From NCBI RefSeq assembly GCF_003063315.1, contig NZ_NERV01000004.1:62001-126000 (forward strand): 64,000 bases of DNA. The letters are read 5' to 3'. The notes beneath the pieces were generated by a model, which was given only the letters and a program-made list of their open reading frames with translations, was not told the DNA's origin and searched no databases. Position numbers and translations under genes: made by a program. Positions 43,882 to 53,779 of the stretch are shown here, one piece after another (positions within the stretch are counted from its first letter, which is position 1; every line of letters begins with the position of its first letter). This DNA is from Limnohabitans sp. T6-5 (GTDB taxonomy: Bacteria; Pseudomonadota; Gammaproteobacteria; Burkholderiales; Burkholderiaceae_C).

Positions 43882-45552
43882 ATGTCACTCGAACAAGTCT
43901 TTGTCGAACAAGCAGAGTATCTGGAGGATGAATCCTTCAATGAATGGCATGCGCAGCACCCAGACGAAAGCAAGATTCTCCGTAAACTGACTCAAGGGGG
44001 AGCGAAGTTAATCTCAGGCCCACGTGGGTGCGGTAAGACCACCCTCATGCTAAAAGGCTTTCACTCGATGCTATCGAGCTCGGACGCCGCCTTTCCTGTT
44101 TACGTAAACTACAAGCGCTCTCTGTCTATCGAGCCTCTCTACAAGAGCGGAACAAACGGCACTTACTGGTTCAACCAGTGGGTACTGTTGAAGCTTTACC
44201 TTGGGGTATACGACACCTTGAGACGCTTGGGAAGCTCCCTTGAGTTATCCATATCTCAGGAGGAGGCTAGTAAAGCTGCCTCATTGCTGGAGATGTCTAA
44301 TGCGTCGCAGGTTAGCCTCCGCCCTCTGTCAGTCATCACACTAGAAGAAGATCTGCTTAGGGCTGCGGAAAAGCTAAATCGCTCTAGGTGCGTGCTGCTG
44401 CTAGACGACGCTGCTCACGCATTCTCTGTGGACCAACAGCGAGATTTCTTCGATTTTTTCAGACAAATCAAATCCCAGTACATCGCCCCTAAGGCCGCCG
44501 TCTATCCCGGTGTAACTAACTACTCGTCATCTTTTCACGTCGGTCATGATGCAGAGCAGATCGATGTTTGGATCAAGCCAGAAAGGGTCGAATATCTCGG
44601 GTTCATGCGGAAATTCGTCACAACGCGCTTTCCGCCCGCACTTGCTGCGACCATCTCTAGCTCAGAGTCGCTAGACCTACTCAGCTTTGCTTCATTCGGA
44701 GTGCCTCGGACTCTATTAAACATGCTTCAAGAACTAGCTATCGAGAAGGATGGCGAGCTTGTTGGGATCAATCTGAATCGAACAGATGTGCTCAGAACGA
44801 TCAAGCAGTCATTCTCGAACACCAAGAAACTGTTCACGTCTCTTTCTGCCAAGCTCCCTGTTTACAGTAGCTTCATAGATACAGGGGAATTGATCCTTAC
44901 AAACTCTGTGGCGCTGGTGAAGGCATACAACAAAGGAAAGCCAACGGAACGACAGAGTGTTTCGATCGCCTTGGCCACAGATGAGCTCACCCATGAGTTG
45001 TCGAAGGTTTTCTCGCTGTTTCAATATGCTGGTCTTTGCATTCCGAAGGACGAGCTCGTGAGTCGAGGCGAGAAGGGGCGGTTTCAGATCTTCACTCTGC
45101 ACTATGCAGCGTTAGTTGATGCCAACGCTTTAATCGGCTCAAAATCGGTGAGTGTTTCTGAGTATGTTGCCGCATTTTCGAAGCGGAACGCCCACGAATT
45201 CACGCGCACGAAGGCGGCAAGTATCACTGGTGCGTTGACGGATCCGTTTGCTCTATCGCTTCCGCCTTGCAGTGCGTGTCAAACCCCGCGACTGTTCGAG
45301 GACGCTAAATTTTGCGCTAGGTGCGGCACGCCCTTAACAACCCCCTCGACGTATTTGGCCCTTATGAATGCGGATGTCGACAAGTTACCGCTCACGAAGA
45401 CGCGAATTGAAAAAATCAAGGAACAGTCTTCGATTCGAAAGATAAAAGACATCCTATATGACCAAGAGCATAGGGCTCTGCTTGGGGTCGATCGAATCGG
45501 TCGCTATTGGGCAGCAAGGATCGTGGCATTGGCGGAGGAGTTTGTTGAATGA
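43882..45552 (+). CDS. P-loop ATPase with C-terminal zinc ribbon and helical domain, unknown; pairs with a HEPN gene
   Basis: The protein has 556 residues. Walker A is GPRGCGKTT (residues 46-54) and Walker B VLLLDDAAH (171-179); a region with ASFGVPRTLLNMLQELA looks like the AAA+/STAND-type lid with a sensor-like Arg. Near the C-terminus a zinc ribbon CSAC-x11-CARC (Cys 463, 466, 478, 481) is followed by a Lys-rich helical segment (TRIEKIKEQSSIRKIKDIL...LLGVDRIGRYWAARIVALAEE) that resembles helix-hairpin-helix DNA-binding folds. Codon use and base composition are A+T-richer than flanking genes, so transfer is likely. It overlaps the next gene by four bases (ATGA). I do not recognise a named family; a defence role is inferred from the pairing. 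Confidence 0.75.
   Translation: MSLEQVFVEQAEYLEDESFNEWHAQHPDESKILRKLTQGGAKLISGPRGCGKTTLMLKGFHSMLSSSDAAFPVYVNYKRSLSIEPLYKSGTNGTYWFNQWVLLKLYLGVYDTLRRLGSSLELSISQEEASKAASLLEMSNASQVSLRPLSVITLEEDLLRAAEKLNRSRCVLLLDDAAHAFSVDQQRDFFDFFRQIKSQYIAPKAAVYPGVTNYSSSFHVGHDAEQIDVWIKPERVEYLGFMRKFVTTRFPPALAATISSSESLDLLSFASFGVPRTLLNMLQELAIEKDGELVGINLNRTDVLRTIKQSFSNTKKLFTSLSAKLPVYSSFIDTGELILTNSVALVKAYNKGKPTERQSVSIALATDELTHELSKVFSLFQYAGLCIPKDELVSRGEKGRFQIFTLHYAALVDANALIGSKSVSVSEYVAAFSKRNAHEFTRTKAASITGALTDPFALSLPPCSACQTPRLFEDAKFCARCGTPLTTPSTYLALMNADVDKLPLTKTRIEKIKEQSSIRKIKDILYDQEHRALLGVDRIGRYWAARIVALAEEFVE
45534..45540 (+). promoter_or_regulatory. Strong ribosome site for the HEPN gene inside the ATPase gene
   Basis: GGAGGAG lies eight bases before ATG 45549 and overlaps the ATPase reading frame. 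It fixes the HEPN start and shows that the second gene is actively and separately initiated while transcriptionally coupled to the first. Confidence 0.75.
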
Positions 45553-46385
45553 CTTGGAGGACTTCAGCTTGCATGTCCATAGGCAGAGTTACCTGCCCTG
45601 ACACAAATTCTCTGGTAACTCCGATGACAGGTAAGCGTCCATCGGCTATCGACGATTTTTATGCGTCCACAAGCACCTCGCTCACAAAAGTTGATCCAAC
45701 TTTCATAGCCACATATGGCGATGACGTTGTGGGACTTCTGTTTGTTGGTCTTATATCTTCGACCGAAAATTATTTCAGAGACATTCTTGGGTTCGCATTA
45801 ACAATCTGCCCTGTTTCACAAGCACATTCTTCGGGCGAAAAAGTCCAGCTTGGCTCAATGCTCTGGGCGGAAGGCTCGCTACAAAATCGCTCCGCTTTCG
45901 AATTCCATGCATTCTCAAGTGCTGAGAGCATTCGAAAGGCAGTACAGAACTTCACCTGCTATCAAGTTCGTACCAATGGCACCTTCGCATCAATGCTAAA
46001 TGAGTACGACAAACTGTGCGAGTTGCGGCATGCTGTCGTCCATTCTGGTCACATCGTAGCCGGAAAGAACGCGCTCAAATTGGGCCTAAAAAGGAGCGCG
46101 ATTCCCCTTAAGGTGAAGTTAGGTTATGCCGAACTGCAGGCTGCTGGCAGCGTGTGTACAGCATTGGTGCAGGCTGCCAATACCGAGCTATTTGAGGAGC
46201 TTATTGTCCGATGGGCGACCACTTGGCGCAAACTTCCATCATGGATGCCATCCGATGAAGTCAAGTTGCTCCGTACAATCCGCGCCGCGTTCTTGTCCAA
46301 GAGAGATGGTGCGAACAAGACGATCACGGGAGCGAGCAAGGGCGTTCAGTTTGAGGCTGATGTTAGGGCTGAATTCAACCTTTAG
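45549..46385 (+). CDS. HEPN-like protein, probable ribonuclease or toxin partner
   Basis: This 278-residue mostly helical protein contains the HEPN catalytic motif R-x4-H as CELRHAVVHSGHIV (R160, H165) after a helix NEYDKLCELRHAVVH. This is the classic arrangement of HEPN RNases such as those of abortive-infection, RiboL-PSP and CRISPR accessory proteins. The N-terminal half (DDVVGLLFVGLISSTENYFRDIL) is the usual first HEPN helix. No membrane segment or zinc site is visible. Start ATG 45549 overlaps the ATPase stop and has an excellent ribosome site. Base composition matches the ATPase gene. RNase function is inferred from the motif. Confidence 0.72.
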   Translation: MTWRTSACMSIGRVTCPDTNSLVTPMTGKRPSAIDDFYASTSTSLTKVDPTFIATYGDDVVGLLFVGLISSTENYFRDILGFALTICPVSQAHSSGEKVQLGSMLWAEGSLQNRSAFEFHAFSSAESIRKAVQNFTCYQVRTNGTFASMLNEYDKLCELRHAVVHSGHIVAGKNALKLGLKRSAIPLKVKLGYAELQAAGSVCTALVQAANTELFEELIVRWATTWRKLPSWMPSDEVKLLRTIRAAFLSKRDGANKTITGASKGVQFEADVRAEFNL

Positions 46386-46742
46386 CGGCTTGAGCTCCTT
46401 CACCTTGTCTGTTTTCGCCAACAGCGGTTCCTAGCCGAGCGCATCGGTCAATGTCAGGTATCGGTAAACGCCGACATCGGGCGGACCAACCCGACTGGCC
46501 GCACCCAGCCTAATCCGCCATTGCCTCGCCAAAGTCAAACGACCACACGGCTTCAAACCCCACCCCGCATTCCCATACCCCAACTCCCAAGCCTGCGCCA
46601 TCTGCGCCCGCCGCGCCTTGGGCAAAATCGGGTCGCTTTTGGCTTTTTCCATGCTGCGGTGCGTGGCTTGGGCGATGCGCTCCAGGGTGCAGGCGGATTG
46701 GCTGACGCCATACTTCCTCAAACCCATTCGACGTCACCTTAA
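46386..46742. other. Space between HEPN gene and Fic relic, no secure gene
   Basis: Minus-strand frames at 46431-46727 (98 codons) and 46510-46767 (85 codons) overlap each other in different phases and look like a decayed or spurious frame. The first contains SACTLERIAQATHRSMEKAKSD, which does not match a family I know. I see no terminator. Confidence 0.4.
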
Positions 46743-46805
46743 TGTCGCGATAACAGTATTGCGACATTTTTCAGGTACAAATGTCGCAATTTAAATATCG
46801 CGACA
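46743..46805. promoter_or_regulatory. Twin 24-bp palindromes (TGTCGC-n12-GCGACA) before the Fic relic
   Basis: 46743-46766 reads TGTCGCGATA-ACAG-TATTGCGACA and 46782-46805 reads TGTCGCAATT-TAAA-TATCGCGACA. Each is a 24-bp near-perfect inverted repeat with outer arm TGTCGC/GCGACA, and their centres are 39 bases apart. They lie just upstream of the ATG at 46815 and look like paired operators of an autoregulated toxin-type or phage-type gene. The matching regulator is not in the window. Confidence 0.7.
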
Positions 46806-46814
46806 GGAGCCCAC

Positions 46815-47901
46815 ATGGCCAACGCCCCTTTGATGCACGCATACCAAGCTGTGGAGGATGTCATCACCCTTTCTGGACAGCTTTCGGCCCAACGAAACGG
46901 CCTACCTGAGCCAGGACATTCGTGATGAACTGCTCTTGCAAGGGCAGGTCTTGGGTGGCCATGAACCCGCTGGCACTTACGCCAGGCAACTGGCCGATCG
47001 CTTGTTGATTGACCTGTCGTGGAACTCTAGCCGCTTGGAAGGCAACACTTATTCTTTGCTCGAAACCGAGCGCTTGATTTCAGCGGGCGAGGCCGCCACG
47101 GGCAAAAATGCCTTGGAGGCGCAGATGATCCTCAATCACAAGGGGGCCATTGAGTTTTTGATCGATGCTTCAAATGACATCGACTTCAACCGTTACACCC
47201 TGTTGAATCTGCACGCGTTGCTCAGCGACAACTTGCTGGACGATCCGACTGCCAGTGGTCGTTTGCGTTCAATTCCGGTGGGTATTGGATAAACCACTTT
47301 TCTACCGCTGAAAGGCCCGCAACGCATCGAGGAATGTTTTGACCAGGTGCTGGACACTGCAGCGGCGATCCGTGACCCGTTTGAGCAGGCATTTTTTGTG
47401 ATGGTGCATTTGCCTTATTTGCAACCGTTTGTGATCGTCAACAAACGTGTATCTCGTTTGGCGGCCAATATTCCCTTGATCAAGCGCAATCTGTGCCCGC
47501 TGTCATTTGTCGACGTTCCGCAGTCCTTGTACATCAGCGCCTTGTTGGGCGTTTACGAACGCCATCGCACCGAGTTGCTGCGCGATGTGTTCGTCTGGGC
47601 TTACAAGCGCTCGTGCGCCCGATATTCAGCAGTGCGTCAGTCCTTGGGCGATCCTGACCCTTTCCGTTTGCAATACCGGGAAAAGATTGCCGAAGTTGTC
47701 GCCCATGTGGTGCGCCAAAAAATGAACAAGGCACAAGCTGTGCACCACATTCAGCAAGTTGCTCAACAAATGGAGGCTCTGCATCGGCCCCGTTTTATTG
47801 AGGTCGTGGAAACGCAGCTGCTCCATCTTCACGAAGGCAATATGGCCCGTTACCGCCTGCGGCCCAGTGAATTCAGGCAGTGGCTTGAAACATGGCAGTG
47901 A
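46815..47901 (+). pseudogene. Fic family protein gene, disrupted
   Basis: The frame from ATG 46858 encodes RLIDLSWNSSRLEGNTYSL-type Fic N-terminal sequence (residues DRLLIDLSWNSSRLEGNTYS) and continues in the same phase to 47901. It is broken by an in-frame TAA at 47290-47292 (GIG-stop-TTFLPLKGP). The Fic core follows as LPYLQPFVIVNKRVSRLAANIPL, the variant HxFx(D/E)GN(G/K)R region with Gln in place of the catalytic His. An ATG at 46815 starts a different phase (MHAYQAVEDVIT), suggesting an additional frameshift near 46870. A restored protein would be about 350 residues. Loss of function is therefore likely, unless the stop is read through. Confidence 0.8.
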
Positions 47902-48219
47902 TACTGCCGCCCTGCTCAACCCCTCATAACGGTCGCTCGTCCGGTGCATGCCAGACCAGATTCGGTCTCAGGAACAACGACTGGTTTGACCTGAGCCATC
48001 GCAACGGCAGAAATCGGACTTGGCTTCAGCGCTCGTGCACATGCCGCAGACGCACCTTGACTGCGACACGCCCCCGTACCTCCTGCAGCTCATCATCAAA
48101 TGGCTGTTAGAGGCCAGGGGATTGAATCGTCAATGCTCGTTGAGCCTTGGTCGACAAGCCAGCTTCGCTTTGATACTGAGCCACTTTCGATGCGCCAATA
48201 CCTGACGAGGTGTGGCGGT
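47902..48219. other. Space after Fic relic, nothing recognised
   Basis: About 320 bases with only short open frames. A plus-strand frame around 48100-48303 (LVEPWSTSQLRFDTEPLSM) has protein-like flavour and could be a gene scrap, but it overlaps the end of the BrkB-family gene and I cannot identify it. Confidence 0.35.
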
Positions 48220-49089
48220 TCAGGTGTCTGTCGTCTTGTGCGAACCGAAAGTCCGAGCGTAAGCGCAGGTGAACTCGGCGCCAACCAACAGGATCTGTGC
48301 TGAAAAGTAGACCCACAGCAGCACCACCACGAGCGAGCCGGCCGCGCCGAAACCCGAGGCCACACCGCTGCGGCCGATGTAGGCGCCAATCAGGAACTTG
48401 CCGCCGCTGAACAGCAAGGCCGCGATCAAAGCGCCGAGCCAGACATCGGATACCAGCACACGTTGGCGCGGCATGACCTTGTAGATCAGGCCGAACATGA
48501 TGGCCACGAGCAAGAAGCCACCGATCGCATTGCTCGCCTCCACAAAGGCTTGCCAGCCGCCAAAGACGGGATGGAGGCGTCGGCCCATGGCAGCGATCAT
48601 GGCACTGGTGACCAGCGACACGATGAGCAGAAATCCCAACGCGAGGATCATGCCGAATGCCATCAGGCGAGCGCGAACGAGCGTGAGCCAGCCGCTCTTT
48701 CGCAAGCGCCCCGGCACGCCCCAGATGCGGTCGAGCGCATCTTGCAGTTCGGCGAACACAGTGGTGGCCCCGACGACCAGCAGCACCAGTCCAACGGCGG
48801 TGGCCGTCAAGCCCTCAGCGGGTTCACGCACGCTGGCCAGCAGGCCCTGAACGGCGCCCGCACCGACATCGCCCATCAGGTCCTTGAGCTGCGCCTGGAT
48901 CTCACCTCGCGCGGCGTCCTCACCGAACACCAGACCAGCCACCGACACCACGATCAGCAACAGCGGTGCCAGCGAAAACATCGTGTAGTAGGCCAGCGCA
49001 GCGCCCATGCTCGGCACATAGTCGTCGACCCACGCGTTGGTCACTTGCTTGAACAATCCCCACCACGCGGCGGGCCAGTCGGCGGGCAT
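48220..49089 (-). CDS. YihY/BrkB family inner membrane protein
   Basis: This 289-residue polytopic protein has about six transmembrane helices: GAALAYYTMFSLAPLLLIVVSVAGLV, TATAVGLVLLVVGATTVFAELQDALDRIW, FGMILALGFLLIVSLV and others. The YYTMFSLAPLL, ELQDALDRIW and SGVASGFGAAGSLVVVLLWVYFSAQILLVGAEF blocks are the YihY/BrkB (formerly RNase BN) signature. ATG 49089 overlaps the arcC stop by one base (TGATG), making it the last gene of the arc operon. A longer upstream frame lies antisense to arcC sequence. The family function is unresolved. Confidence 0.87.
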   Translation of the reverse strand: MPADWPAAWWGLFKQVTNAWVDDYVPSMGAALAYYTMFSLAPLLLIVVSVAGLVFGEDAARGEIQAQLKDLMGDVGAGAVQGLLASVREPAEGLTATAVGLVLLVVGATTVFAELQDALDRIWGVPGRLRKSGWLTLVRARLMAFGMILALGFLLIVSLVTSAMIAAMGRRLHPVFGGWQAFVEASNAIGGFLLVAIMFGLIYKVMPRQRVLVSDVWLGALIAALLFSGGKFLIGAYIGRSGVASGFGAAGSLVVVLLWVYFSAQILLVGAEFTCAYARTFGSHKTTDT

Positions 49090-50030
49090 CACAGCGTGTC
49101 GGCACCACCGGCCGATGCCAGGCAGACCTGGGTGCCCGCACTGCCCGCGAGCATGTCCTCGATGCGATCGAGTGATCCGATCACGGCGCGCCGGCCCGTG
49201 GCCAGCACGAAGGCGCATGCCGCCTCCACCTTCGGTGCCATTGAACCTGCTGCGAAATCGTGCCCGGCCAAGGCCTGCGGCGTCACCTGGCCGATGGCGC
49301 GTTGAGTGGGCTGGCCCCAATCGAGGTAGACCGCTGGCACATCGGTGGCGATGACCAGAACGTCGGCCTGCAATTCACGCGCGAGCAGGCTGGTGCAGAG
49401 GTCTTTGTCGATCACGGCTGAAACCCCCTGCAGACCCTGATCGCCCCCCTCGCCGGTGCGCGCAACCGGAATGCCCCCACCACCCGCCGCGATGACGAGC
49501 GCGCCGTGCTCCAGCAACCAGCGTATCGCCTGCAAGCCGAGCACTCGCACCGGCAGCGGCGAAGCGACAACGCGTCGGAAGGCTTCGCCGTCCGGTGCCA
49601 TGACCCAGCCTTTGTTTGCAGCCACGCGCTCAGAATCGGCCTTCGAGTACACCGGTCCGATCGGTTTGGTCGGATGCTGAAATGCCGAGTCCTGAGGGTC
49701 GACTTCTACCCGCGTGATGAGCGTCGTCACTGTGCGCGTGGTCGGCAGCCGGTTGGCCAGTTCCTGCTCCAGCAAGTAGCCGATCATGCCGTCGGTCTGT
49801 GCACCCAGCACGTCCAGTGGATAGGCCTCGACCTTCACGTAGGCGGCGGCCTGAAGCGCCAACAGACCCACCTGCGGGCCGTTGCCATGCGTTAGCACCA
49901 AGTCGTGCTGTAGGGCAACCCTGGCCAGCTGCGCGGCCGCTGTGCGGATGTTCTCCAACTGGTTGTCGGCCGTGGGCAGCTGGTCGCGCCGCAACAGCGC
50001 ATTGCCGCCCAGGGCGACGACCACTTTCAT
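49089..50030 (-). CDS. arcC: Carbamate kinase ArcC
   Basis: This enzyme makes ATP from carbamoyl phosphate in the last step of the arginine deiminase pathway. The protein has 313 residues from ATG 50030 ([13 protein letters not shown]). The amino-acid kinase fold is shown by [38 protein letters not shown] (the PIGPFY-like block), [13 protein letters not shown] and [12 protein letters not shown]. It follows the ornithine carbamoyltransferase gene by 19 bases and overlaps the BrkB-type gene. Confidence 0.95.
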   Translation of the reverse strand: MKVVVALGGNALLRRDQLPTADNQLENIRTAAAQLARVALQHDLVLTHGNGPQVGLLALQAAAYVKVEAYPLDVLGAQTDGMIGYLLEQELANRLPTTRTVTTLITRVEVDPQDSAFQHPTKPIGPVYSKADSERVAANKGWVMAPDGEAFRRVVASPLPVRVLGLQAIRWLLEHGALVIAAGGGGIPVARTGEGGDQGLQGVSAVIDKDLCTSLLARELQADVLVIATDVPAVYLDWGQPTQRAIGQVTPQALAGHDFAAGSMAPKVEAACAFVLATGRRAVIGSLDRIEDMLAGSAGTQVCLASAGGADTL

Positions 50031-50049
50031 GACCGTGCTCCGCTCGCGC

Positions 50050-51048
50050 TCATCCGAGCGTGGCCACCAACAGGGCCTTGATGGTGTGCATGCGGTTTTC
50101 GGCCTGCGTGAAGACGATCGAGGCGTCAGACTCGAACACCTCATCGGTGACCTCGATTTCGCTCAAACCATACTTCGCATGCACCTCGCGACCGACTTCG
50201 GTGTCCAGGCTGTGAAAGGCTGGCAGGCAGTGCATGAACCGCGTGCGCGGCTTGCCAGTGGCCTGCATCAAGGTGCTCGTCACCTGGTAGGGGAGCAGTT
50301 GTTTGATGCGCTGCTGCCACACCGATTCGTCTTCGCCCATCGACACCCAGACGTCGGTGTAGAGAAAATCTGCACCGACCACGGCTTTGAGCGGATCGGT
50401 CTCCAGCGTGATGCGTGCGCCAGTGCTGCGGGCCAATTCGCGCATCTGTGCCACCAGCTCAGGCGGCGGCTGCAGCGCGGCGGGCGAGCAGATGCGAACA
50501 TCCATACCCATCTGTGTGCCGCCGACCAGCAGCGAGCTGCCCATGTTGAAGCTGGCATCGCCCAGATAGCAAAAGCTCAGATCGTGCAACGGTTTCTCGC
50601 CGAACTCCTGCATCGTCATCAGGTCGGCCAGGATCTGCGTCGGGTGTGCTTCGTCCGTCAGCCCGTTCCACACGGGCACCTTGGCAAAGCGCGCCAGCTC
50701 CTCGACCACACTTTGGTGGAAACCCCGGTATTCGATGCCGTCGTAGTAACGCCCGAGCACGCGGGCCGTGTCCTTCAGCGATTCCTTGTGGCCCAGCTGG
50801 GAACCGGCGGCATCCAGGTAGGTCACATGCCCACCTTGATCGTGCACGGCCACCTCGAAGGCGCAGCGCGTGCGTGTCGAGGGCTTCTCGAAGATCAGCA
50901 CAATGTTCTTGCCTTTCAAGCGTGGCAGTTCGTTGCCCACCTCCTTCGAGCGCTTGAGCTCAGCCGCCAGGTCGAGCAGGAAGCGAATGTCATCGGGCGC
51001 AAAGTCCTTCAGCGCCAACAGACTGCGGTTATGAAGGTTGAAACTCAT
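50050..51048 (-). CDS. arcB: Ornithine carbamoyltransferase, catabolic context
   Basis: This 332-residue enzyme catalyses phosphorolysis of citrulline to ornithine plus carbamoyl phosphate in the deiminase pathway, the reverse of the anabolic reaction. Carbamoyl phosphate binding is shown by [13 protein letters not shown]. Ornithine binding is in HCLPAFH and [13 protein letters not shown]; the SMG loop is present. The opening [26 protein letters not shown] is close to ArcB/ArgF. It is placed between arcA and arcC, so a catabolic role is likely, though ArgF duty cannot be excluded. Start ATG 51048 has no overlap with arcA. Confidence 0.95.
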   Translation of the reverse strand: MSFNLHNRSLLALKDFAPDDIRFLLDLAAELKRSKEVGNELPRLKGKNIVLIFEKPSTRTRCAFEVAVHDQGGHVTYLDAAGSQLGHKESLKDTARVLGRYYDGIEYRGFHQSVVEELARFAKVPVWNGLTDEAHPTQILADLMTMQEFGEKPLHDLSFCYLGDASFNMGSSLLVGGTQMGMDVRICSPAALQPPPELVAQMRELARSTGARITLETDPLKAVVGADFLYTDVWVSMGEDESVWQQRIKQLLPYQVTSTLMQATGKPRTRFMHCLPAFHSLDTEVGREVHAKYGLSEIEVTDEVFESDASIVFTQAENRMHTIKALLVATLG

Positions 51049-51075
51049 GAGGCACTTTCGTCAGGGGATGGAAGA

Positions 51076-52305
51076 TCAGAGCGCGTCGCGCTCGATCGGG
51101 CACGACATGCAGCGGCTGCCGCCGCGGCCGCGGCCGAGTTCGGAGCCCGAGACGGTGATCACTTCGACACCGGCCTTGCGCAGCAAGGTGTTGGTGTGCG
51201 TGTTGCGCGCATAGCCGATCACCACCCCAGGCGCCAGCGCCAGCAGGTTGTTGCCGTCGTCCCATTGTTCGCGTTCGGCTTGCCAGGCGTCGCCGCCAGT
51301 GGCCACCGCGTGCAGCTTCGGCAGGTTCAGTGCAGAGGCTACGACCTCGAGAAAAGATCCTGTCTCCGTGCGCACGTCCAGACTGCCCTCGCGCTCGCCG
51401 GGCCGCAGGCTGTGCACGCGGATGGCGTCCACCATTTCCGGGAAGCTCGTCACGAGGTCCACATCGCAGAAGGTGAACACGGTGTCCAGGTGCATGGCGC
51501 CGCGCGATTTGGGTATCTGTGCGGCCAGCACGCGGGTGGCGGCCCCACGCAAAAACAGCGCGCGCGCCAGCTGGCTCACGGCCAGCGGCGAGGTGCGCTC
51601 GCCCATGCCCACCAGCACCACGCCTTGGCCGAGCGGCATCACGTCGCCGCCTTCCAGTGTCGCGCCGCCGTGGTCTTCGTCGGGGTCTCCCCACCAGGTG
51701 GTGACCTTGCCAGCGAACAGCGGGTGAAAGCGGTAAACGGCGGCCGTCAGTAAGGTCTCTTGCCGACGCGCGGGCCAGTACATCGGGCACAGCACCACGC
51801 CTTCACCGATCCAGCAACTGCTGTCGCGGCTGAACAGTGTGTTGGGCAGGGGCGGCAACAGGAAATCGGTGGCCGTGGAAAACCGTGCCAGCAGACCCTC
51901 GGGCTCAAACGGCAGTTCGGCGCGGGCCAGACCACCGATCAGGTGCTCGGCAAGGTGCATGGGCGGCAGGCTTTCCAGCCAGGGGCGCAGCTGCAACGCC
52001 AGTTCGTTATCCACAGTGCCCGGGTCGAGTTTGCGGTCGAGCAGCCAGGTGCGGGCCACCGGGTCGGCCACGACAGTGGCCAGCAGATCGTGCAGTTCAA
52101 GGACCTCAACACCGCGGTTGACCATCGCATTGGTGAAAGCGTCATGGTCGTTGCGCGCCTGAGACACCCACATGACGTCGTCAAACAGCAGTTCATGGCA
52201 GTTGGCAGGCGTCAGGCGCCGCTGTGCCAGACCGGGTCGACACACCAGCACGCGGCGCAAACGGCCGACTTCGGAATGCAGGCCCAAAGTCATGGGATGG
52301 GCCAT
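51076..52305 (-). CDS. arcA: Arginine deiminase
   Basis: This enzyme hydrolyses arginine to citrulline plus ammonia. It has 409 residues from ATG 52305 (MAHPMTLG), in the usual size range; a second in-frame ATG lies four codons on. Catalytic features are [23 protein letters not shown] with the His/Asp pair, and the nucleophilic Cys in [13 protein letters not shown] at the C-terminus. The N-terminus [15 protein letters not shown] is standard. It is followed by arcB after 27 bases and preceded by arcD. Confidence 0.95.
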   Translation of the reverse strand: MAHPMTLGLHSEVGRLRRVLVCRPGLAQRRLTPANCHELLFDDVMWVSQARNDHDAFTNAMVNRGVEVLELHDLLATVVADPVARTWLLDRKLDPGTVDNELALQLRPWLESLPPMHLAEHLIGGLARAELPFEPEGLLARFSTATDFLLPPLPNTLFSRDSSCWIGEGVVLCPMYWPARRQETLLTAAVYRFHPLFAGKVTTWWGDPDEDHGGATLEGGDVMPLGQGVVLVGMGERTSPLAVSQLARALFLRGAATRVLAAQIPKSRGAMHLDTVFTFCDVDLVTSFPEMVDAIRVHSLRPGEREGSLDVRTETGSFLEVVASALNLPKLHAVATGGDAWQAEREQWDDGNNLLALAPGVVIGYARNTHTNTLLRKAGVEVITVSGSELGRGRGGSRCMSCPIERDAL

Positions 52306-52330
52306 CGGCAGGCTTGAATGATGGGATCGC

Positions 52331-53779
52331 TCACAGCCCCAACTTTCCGGTGGCCAGCAGCGTGGCCGCCACGCCCGCGAGCGCCAACAGCGCGGCCAGG
52401 ATCGACCACTCCCAGCCCGTGAACACACGCTCGTGGCGCTGTCGCTTGGCCCAGGCGTACAGCAGCGCGCCCGGTGCGTAGAGCAAAGCGCTCAGCAGCA
52501 AATACTTGAAGCCTGCGGCGTACAGCAGCCACACACAGTACAGCGTGGCCAGTGCAGCGACGGGCGTGTCGCTGCGACGGCGGGCCGTCTGGGCGCCCTC
52601 ACCCCGCCAAGCCAGCGAAAGACCATAGGCTGCGCTGAACAGATACGGCAGCAGGATCATCGCCGTCGCCAGCGAGATCAGCGCCAAGTACGATGCCTTG
52701 GAGAACAGCGTCAGCAACAGGAAGAGCTGCACCATGCCATTGGTCAGCCACAACGCATTGGCGGGTACGCCTTTGCTGTTGGGTTGCGCCAGCCACTTGG
52801 GCATGACACCGCCGCTGGCCGGCGTGAACAGCGACTCGGCAGCCAGCAGCATCCAGGCCAAGAAGCCACCGCCCACCGAGACGATCAGGCCGACGTAGAT
52901 CAGCACCGCGCCCCAGGTGCCGACGGCACTTTCCAGCACACCGGCCATCGACGGGTTCTTCAGTCCGGCCAATGCGGGCTGATTGAACACGCCCAGCGAC
53001 AGCAGCGACACGGACATCAGCAGCAGCAGGCAGATCAGGAAACCGATGGCGGTGGCGCGACCCACGTCCTCGCGCTGCCTGGCCCGCGCTGAATACACGC
53101 TGGCGCCTTCGATGCCGATGAACACCCACACCGTCACCAGCATCGTGCTCTTGACTTGGTCAAGCACCGAGCCGAGCTTTGCATCACCCCAGAAGTCGAG
53201 GCGGAAGGTGTCGATCTGGAAGGCCATGGCCACCAGCACGATGAACAGCAGCAGCGGCACGATCTTGGCCGCGGTGACCACCGCGTTCAGCACCGCAGCG
53301 CCCTGGATGCCGCGCAGCACCATGAAATGGATGCCCCACAGCACCACCGAAGCGCCGACGATAGCCGCGGGCGAATTGCCGGTACCGAACACCGGGAAGA
53401 AGTAGCCCAGCGCACCGAAGGCCACCACCAGGTAGCCGACGTTGCCAATCCAGGCACTGACCCAGTAGCCCCAGGCCGAATTGAAGCCCACGTACTCGCC
53501 CGACAGCGCACGGGCGTAGGCGTAGACGCCGTTGTCAAGTTCGGGCTTGCGCAGCGACAACATTTGGTACACGCGCACCAACAGCAGCATGCCGATGCCA
53601 GTGACGGTCCAGCCGATCAGAATGGCGCCCGCTCCGGCGCCCGCCGCCATGTTCTGTGGCAGGCCGAAGATGCCGCTGCCGATGATGGAGCCAACCACCA
53701 GCGCCACCAGCAGACCCAGACCCAGCTTGGCAGGGGCCGGTGCTGGCGAAGAATGGGGGACGGCGTCTGGGCTGTTCAT
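52331..53779 (-). CDS. arcD: Arginine/ornithine antiporter ArcD (APC superfamily)
   Basis: This inner-membrane exchanger of 482 residues has about 12 transmembrane helices. It imports arginine and exports ornithine without net energy cost. The opening [40 protein letters not shown] is the APC substrate-binding loop (GSGIFG), and [28 protein letters not shown] is the conserved ArcD block. ATG 53779 (MNSPDA) is chosen; it overlaps the stop of the small upstream gene (ATGA). Confidence 0.93.
   Translation of the reverse strand: MNSPDAVPHSSPAPAPAKLGLGLLVALVVGSIIGSGIFGLPQNMAAGAGAGAILIGWTVTGIGMLLLVRVYQMLSLRKPELDNGVYAYARALSGEYVGFNSAWGYWVSAWIGNVGYLVVAFGALGYFFPVFGTGNSPAAIVGASVVLWGIHFMVLRGIQGAAVLNAVVTAAKIVPLLLFIVLVAMAFQIDTFRLDFWGDAKLGSVLDQVKSTMLVTVWVFIGIEGASVYSARARQREDVGRATAIGFLICLLLLMSVSLLSLGVFNQPALAGLKNPSMAGVLESAVGTWGAVLIYVGLIVSVGGGFLAWMLLAAESLFTPASGGVMPKWLAQPNSKGVPANALWLTNGMVQLFLLLTLFSKASYLALISLATAMILLPYLFSAAYGLSLAWRGEGAQTARRRSDTPVAALATLYCVWLLYAAGFKYLLLSALLYAPGALLYAWAKRQRHERVFTGWEWSILAALLALAGVAATLLATGKLGL

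Noticed and set aside
46431-46767. Two overlapping minus-strand small genes
   Set aside because: The frames are in different phases, one begins inside an operator palindrome, and neither resembles a family I know; kept only as an intergenic note.
48100-48303. Small plus-strand protein gene
   Set aside because: Protein-like start, but it runs into the BrkB-type gene and has no identifiable homology by eye.
49882-51753. 623-codon plus-strand frame
   Set aside because: It is antisense to arcC, arcB and arcA.
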